A stretch of DNA of 64,000 nucleotides from Psychrobacter sp. WY6 (GTDB lineage: Bacteria; Pseudomonadota; Gammaproteobacteria; Pseudomonadales; Moraxellaceae). Below are positions 61,754-64,000 of this stretch, piece by piece (position 1 is the stretch's first letter; each line of letters starts with the position of its first letter). The notes beneath the pieces are model-generated. The model had not been told where the DNA came from. It did not search any database and worked only from the letters and a program-made list of their open reading frames with translations. The position numbers and the translations under genes were made by a program. The DNA lies in assembly GCF_018448495.1 (NCBI RefSeq), contig NZ_CP049902.1:3224001-3288000 (forward strand), given 5' to 3'.

Positions 61754-62098
61754 TCAGTGCACCACAGAATTAGAGAATAAGTTCATCACCACGACACCGC
61801 CCACAATCATAGCGATACCAACCACAGCTGCTGTATCAAGACTTTGCTTAAAAAACATCAAGCCAACGAGCGATGTCAGCACAATCCCCAACCCGCCCCA
61901 CAGTGCATAAGCAATACCAAGCGGTATGGTTTTGATGGTTTGTGTCAATAAGTAAAATGAGATGGCATAAAGCACACCCATAATCAGGGTCGGCACCAAA
62001 CGCGTAAACTGCTCTGACTTGACTAAAAAGGTCGTGCCAACCACTTCGCAAATGATGGCGATGGCTAGATAACCGTAAGCAATAGTGGTGGGACTCAT
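61754..62098 (-). CDS. emrE: Small multidrug resistance efflux protein (EmrE-like)
   Basis: Intact 114-residue, four-helix SMR protein: YGYLAIAIICEVVGTTFLVK (essential Glu14-equivalent), LIMGVLYAISFYLLTQTIKT, IPLGIAYALWGGLGIVLTSL and AVVGIAMIVGGVVVMNLFS. Exports quaternary cations in exchange for protons. Some SMR proteins also move betaine or choline, which may explain its place beside the bet genes, but this is speculative. First gene of the SMR-TetR pair. Confidence 0.9.
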   Translation of the reverse strand: MSPTTIAYGYLAIAIICEVVGTTFLVKSEQFTRLVPTLIMGVLYAISFYLLTQTIKTIPLGIAYALWGGLGIVLTSLVGLMFFKQSLDTAAVVGIAMIVGGVVVMNLFSNSVVH

Positions 62099-62134
62099 AA
62101 TTAGGTTACCTGTTTCAGATTGATCACATATTAA

Positions 62135-62150
62135 TAATGTATATACATTA
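62135..62150. promoter_or_regulatory. 16-bp perfect palindrome, candidate TetR operator
   Basis: TAATGTATATACATTA, centred about 45 bp upstream of the emrE start. Perfect twofold symmetry and position over the likely promoter fit a TetR-family operator for emrE-tetR. Confidence 0.6.
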
Positions 62151-62351
62151 AAGAAACCATACGGTCGGTATTCTATAGAAATATTCTAGCAACGTGAAGG
62201 GCTGTTTCTGATTTTTTTTGTTTCGAGGGAGGTACAGATTGTTTTACTATTCAAAAAGATAGGCGACTTGTCTAATCAAATTAGCGCTAGATTTTATATC
62301 CAACTTACATAAATAAGGGTTTTGACCACTTTTAGCTCATTCTTTAACTCA

Positions 62352-62407
62352 TTTAGCCATTTTTAGCCCATTTAGAGATTTATCGATTGAATTGAAGACA
62401 CGCCCTA
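62352..62407. mobile_element. Right-end remnant of MITE family 1
   Basis: TTTAGCCATTTTTAGCCCAT and the terminal repeat ATTGAAGACACGCCCTA match the right half of the full copy at 62771-62944. The left half is absent. Confidence 0.65.
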
Positions 62408-62615
62408 GTCAAAAATAATATTTTAGCGGTCAAAATTTGCCAAAACAGCCCGCTTTATAAGGGATTGCTGGTTATTTTTGATAGATAACAACAATATTTA
62501 TAATTAATGGCATAATAAGGTTGACAGCCTATAACAACTTGGCTAAAATGTGCCCCACATAACGCAAACAAGACAAGCAATAGCGCTTATCTAACATATC
62601 GTTATACCAACTTAT

Positions 62616-62691
62616 TCTCCAATAGCTCAGTTGGTAGAGCAACGGACTGTTAATCCGTGTGTCCCTGGTTCGAGCCCAGGTTGGAGAGCCA
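62616..62691 (+). tRNA. tRNA-Asn (GUU)
   Basis: 76 nt cloverleaf: acceptor TCTCCAA pairs with TTGGAGA, D-arm TAGCTCAGTTGGTAGAGC, anticodon loop CTGTTAATC with GUU, T-loop GGTTCGAGCC, encoded 3' CCA. Confidence 0.97.
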
Positions 62692-62697
62692 TATACT

Positions 62698-62733
62698 AAA
62701 AACCTTCATCATTATTTGATGAAGGTTTTTTTA
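62698..62733 (+). terminator. Terminator after tRNA-Asn
   Basis: AAAAACCTTCATCA and TGATGAAGGTTTTT arms with TTATT loop and a T run. Confidence 0.88.
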
Positions 62734-62770
62734 TGGTTGCCGTTTTCAATTAAGAAGATAGTCGCAATCT

Positions 62771-62944
62771 TAGGGCGTGTCCTCATTTTAAAAGTGGTGA
62801 CAAGAATGAGATAAATTGCCGTCAAACAAGGACAGTAGCACAAATAATGTCGAGATATTAATAAGCTATTTGACGATGTTTGGCAAAATTTAGCCATTTT
62901 TAGCCCATTTAGAGGTTAATAGATTGAATTGAGGACACGCCCTA
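62771..62944. mobile_element. MITE family 1, full copy B (174 bp)
   Basis: Same 15-bp inverted ends as copy A (TAGGGCGTGTCCTCA) and a core collinear with it (shared segment TCGAGATATTAATAAGCTAT). It lies 80 bp past the tRNA gene. Confidence 0.85.
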
Positions 62945-63065
62945 GTACGATTGGCATGGCTACGGTGTTCTTTTAGGCGTTTTTGTTGTATGGTAAGGAT
63001 AGTTTTGATTGGGTTAGTTTTTGTCTGAGTGCTTTACTCCTACTCACTAAAAATAATGGTTTATT

Positions 63066-63407
63066 ATGATACCTGTACGTGTGAAAAATAAGTTTTCTGA
63101 TCATCCGCAAAAAATCATGCGCCCGATCAGTATTCGTTTGTCTGAAGAGATGATTTCGCTATTAGAAGCCACTTCAAAAGAGTTGGGGTTTAAACGCATC
63201 CAAGGGCTTATTCGTTTATATATTCGCCAAGGGCTTGACCGCGATCATCAAGACTACACCCTAGCCCATGACGAGGTGTTCATCGAAAGCCTGCGTAAAC
63301 GCGGGGTCAGCCAGCGTATTATTGATGAGGCTATTGTCGTGACCCACAATAATAATATTACTCACTCACTATCTGAGCTGCAAGAAAATGACCAAGCTCA
63401 TGACTAA
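63066..63407 (+). CDS. Ribbon-helix-helix domain protein
   Basis: 113 residues, intact. Residues about 19-57 (RPISIRLSEEMISLLEATSK, ELGFKRIQGLIRLYIRQGL) have the strand-helix-helix pattern of CopG/Arc DNA-binding proteins; the C-terminal half is helical and acidic. No toxin partner is visible on either side, so a solitary regulator or an orphan antitoxin are both possible. Followed by a strong terminator. Start at 63066 as the first ATG; its ribosome site is weak. Confidence 0.65.
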   Translation: MIPVRVKNKFSDHPQKIMRPISIRLSEEMISLLEATSKELGFKRIQGLIRLYIRQGLDRDHQDYTLAHDEVFIESLRKRGVSQRIIDEAIVVTHNNNITHSLSELQENDQAHD

Positions 63408-63733
63408 CTATTCAAACAGTCGTTAGCTGTTACTGCTGTTAATAAAAAAGACTGAGTTTGCTTAACGGCACTCAGTCTTTTTTTTGTGGGCGTAATAAAA
63501 ATATCTATTGTGAATAAAAATACCGATCATGATTGCTTGTCAGAACTTATTATAAATAGTACGTCTCCTGCCCTTTTTTGCTGTCATATAACAAAAATAT
63601 GCCTATTTTGCTTGCGATACAGCATTTAGCGATAATTAAACACAACCTTTCATCAAACGAGGTATATTAAGAAAACGCTCATTATTTTGTTGTCATTCTT
63701 TATTATCCATAAAGATTTTTAAGGAGGTGTACG
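63408..63733. other. Intergenic stretch
   Basis: Holds the terminator at 63445 and the AT-rich promoter region of the following lipoprotein gene. Nothing else was seen. Confidence 0.4.
63445..63485 (+). terminator. Terminator after the RHH gene
   Basis: AAAAAGACTGAGT and ACTCAGTCTTTTT arms, long T run. Confidence 0.88.
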
Positions 63734-64000
63734 ATGGCGAGTTTACATCAACGCTTGAATAAAGCTTTGTTATTGACGATTGCCTTAGCGATACTACCAA
63801 TCGTTTCTGGTTGCTCACAGCCAACCGCGGATCCAACCAAAAAAACCATACCGACCAACTCAGATCAGTGGCAGAAAAAACTCGGCACCACTTTTGAGCA
63901 GTTACCTGAATCTGAGCAGCAATTACTCAGCCGCTACATGTTGCGAATGAAACTCAGCGGTGCCTATGAGTCGGGGGCGATGCCGCGTACCACTATCAAG
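63734..64000 (+). CDS. Putative lipoprotein, 5' part only
   Basis: Open to the window end (89 codons). A strong ribosome site AAGGAGGTG precedes the ATG. The signal peptide (ALLLTIALAILPIVSGCSQP) carries a lipobox with Cys27. The mature start is DPTKKTIPTNSDQWQKKLGT, then FEQLPESEQQLLSRYMLRMK, a helical envelope domain. Family not recognised from this fragment. Confidence 0.7.
   Translation, partial: MASLHQRLNKALLLTIALAILPIVSGCSQPTADPTKKTIPTNSDQWQKKLGTTFEQLPESEQQLLSRYMLRMKLSGAYESGAMPRTTIK

Larger units (their letters stand above)
62099..62615. other. Intergenic stretch before tRNA-Asn
   Basis: Holds the 16-bp palindrome (62135-62150), the emrE promoter region, and a right-end MITE remnant at 62352-62407. 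No additional gene was seen. Confidence 0.4.

Overview
The window reads as chromosome of a Psychrobacter-like member of the Moraxellaceae (Gammaproteobacteria). This is inferred from moderate-to-low GC, the narXL/narK/narGHJI plus molybdenum-cofactor gene order, the OprC-type copper receptor, the EptA/PmrAB locus, and the choline-to-betaine genes. No rRNA, prophage, CRISPR or complete IS was seen. There is one tRNA (Asn).

A feature of the whole window is the number of broken reading frames. About 30 of roughly 55 genes need one or more 1-nt corrections to read through. Where the expected protein is well known (NarG, NarH, NarJ, MoeA, MoaA, ModA, KtrB, OprC), the lesion is almost always one missing base in a short homopolymer, and both halves are well conserved. 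I therefore annotate these as single genes over their full span and regard most lesions as probable sequencing or assembly errors. Real decay cannot be excluded from one sequence.

Layout. 0-4 kb: RluF-like pseudouridine synthase, a lipoprotein and small secreted or hypothetical proteins. 4-8.5 kb: a probable copper-handling group (DUF2946 protein, OprC-like TonB receptor, SafE-type membrane protein with a Met/His/Glu repeat tail). 8.5-11.8 kb: a Cache-type sensor kinase and a two-receiver response regulator. 12.4-17.4 kb: lipoprotein, oleate hydratase, LysR regulator and divergent old-yellow-enzyme reductase. 17.4-39.6 kb: a 22-kb nitrate-respiration block with a YeaR-like protein, NarK1, NarL/NarX, NarK2, NarGHJI, a parvulin with a His-rich N terminus, the molybdopterin genes moeA-moaA-moaB-mobA-moaC-moaD-moaE, and modA. 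39.6-47.2 kb: hemerythrin protein, CopD-like protein, then EptA, PmrAB, diacylglycerol kinase and a PAP2 phosphatase, forming a lipid A modification module with two PmrA-box-like sites and a 17-copy 8-bp repeat, followed by YceI. 47.3-55.2 kb: thioesterase, DUF3124 lipoprotein, KtrAB-type K+ uptake, DMT exporter, amine-oxidase-like flavoprotein, DsrE-like and YgjP-like proteins. 55.3-62.1 kb: BetT, BetA, BetB, then a TetR-SMR efflux pair. 62.6-64 kb: tRNA-Asn, a MITE, a ribbon-helix-helix protein and the start of a lipoprotein.

Two families of small non-autonomous elements are scattered through the window. The best leads are regulatory: matched 7-2-7 inverted repeats upstream of narG and moaA, direct-repeat PmrA-type boxes before eptA and before dgkA-PAP2, and the long octanucleotide repeat lying in the predicted dgkA leader.
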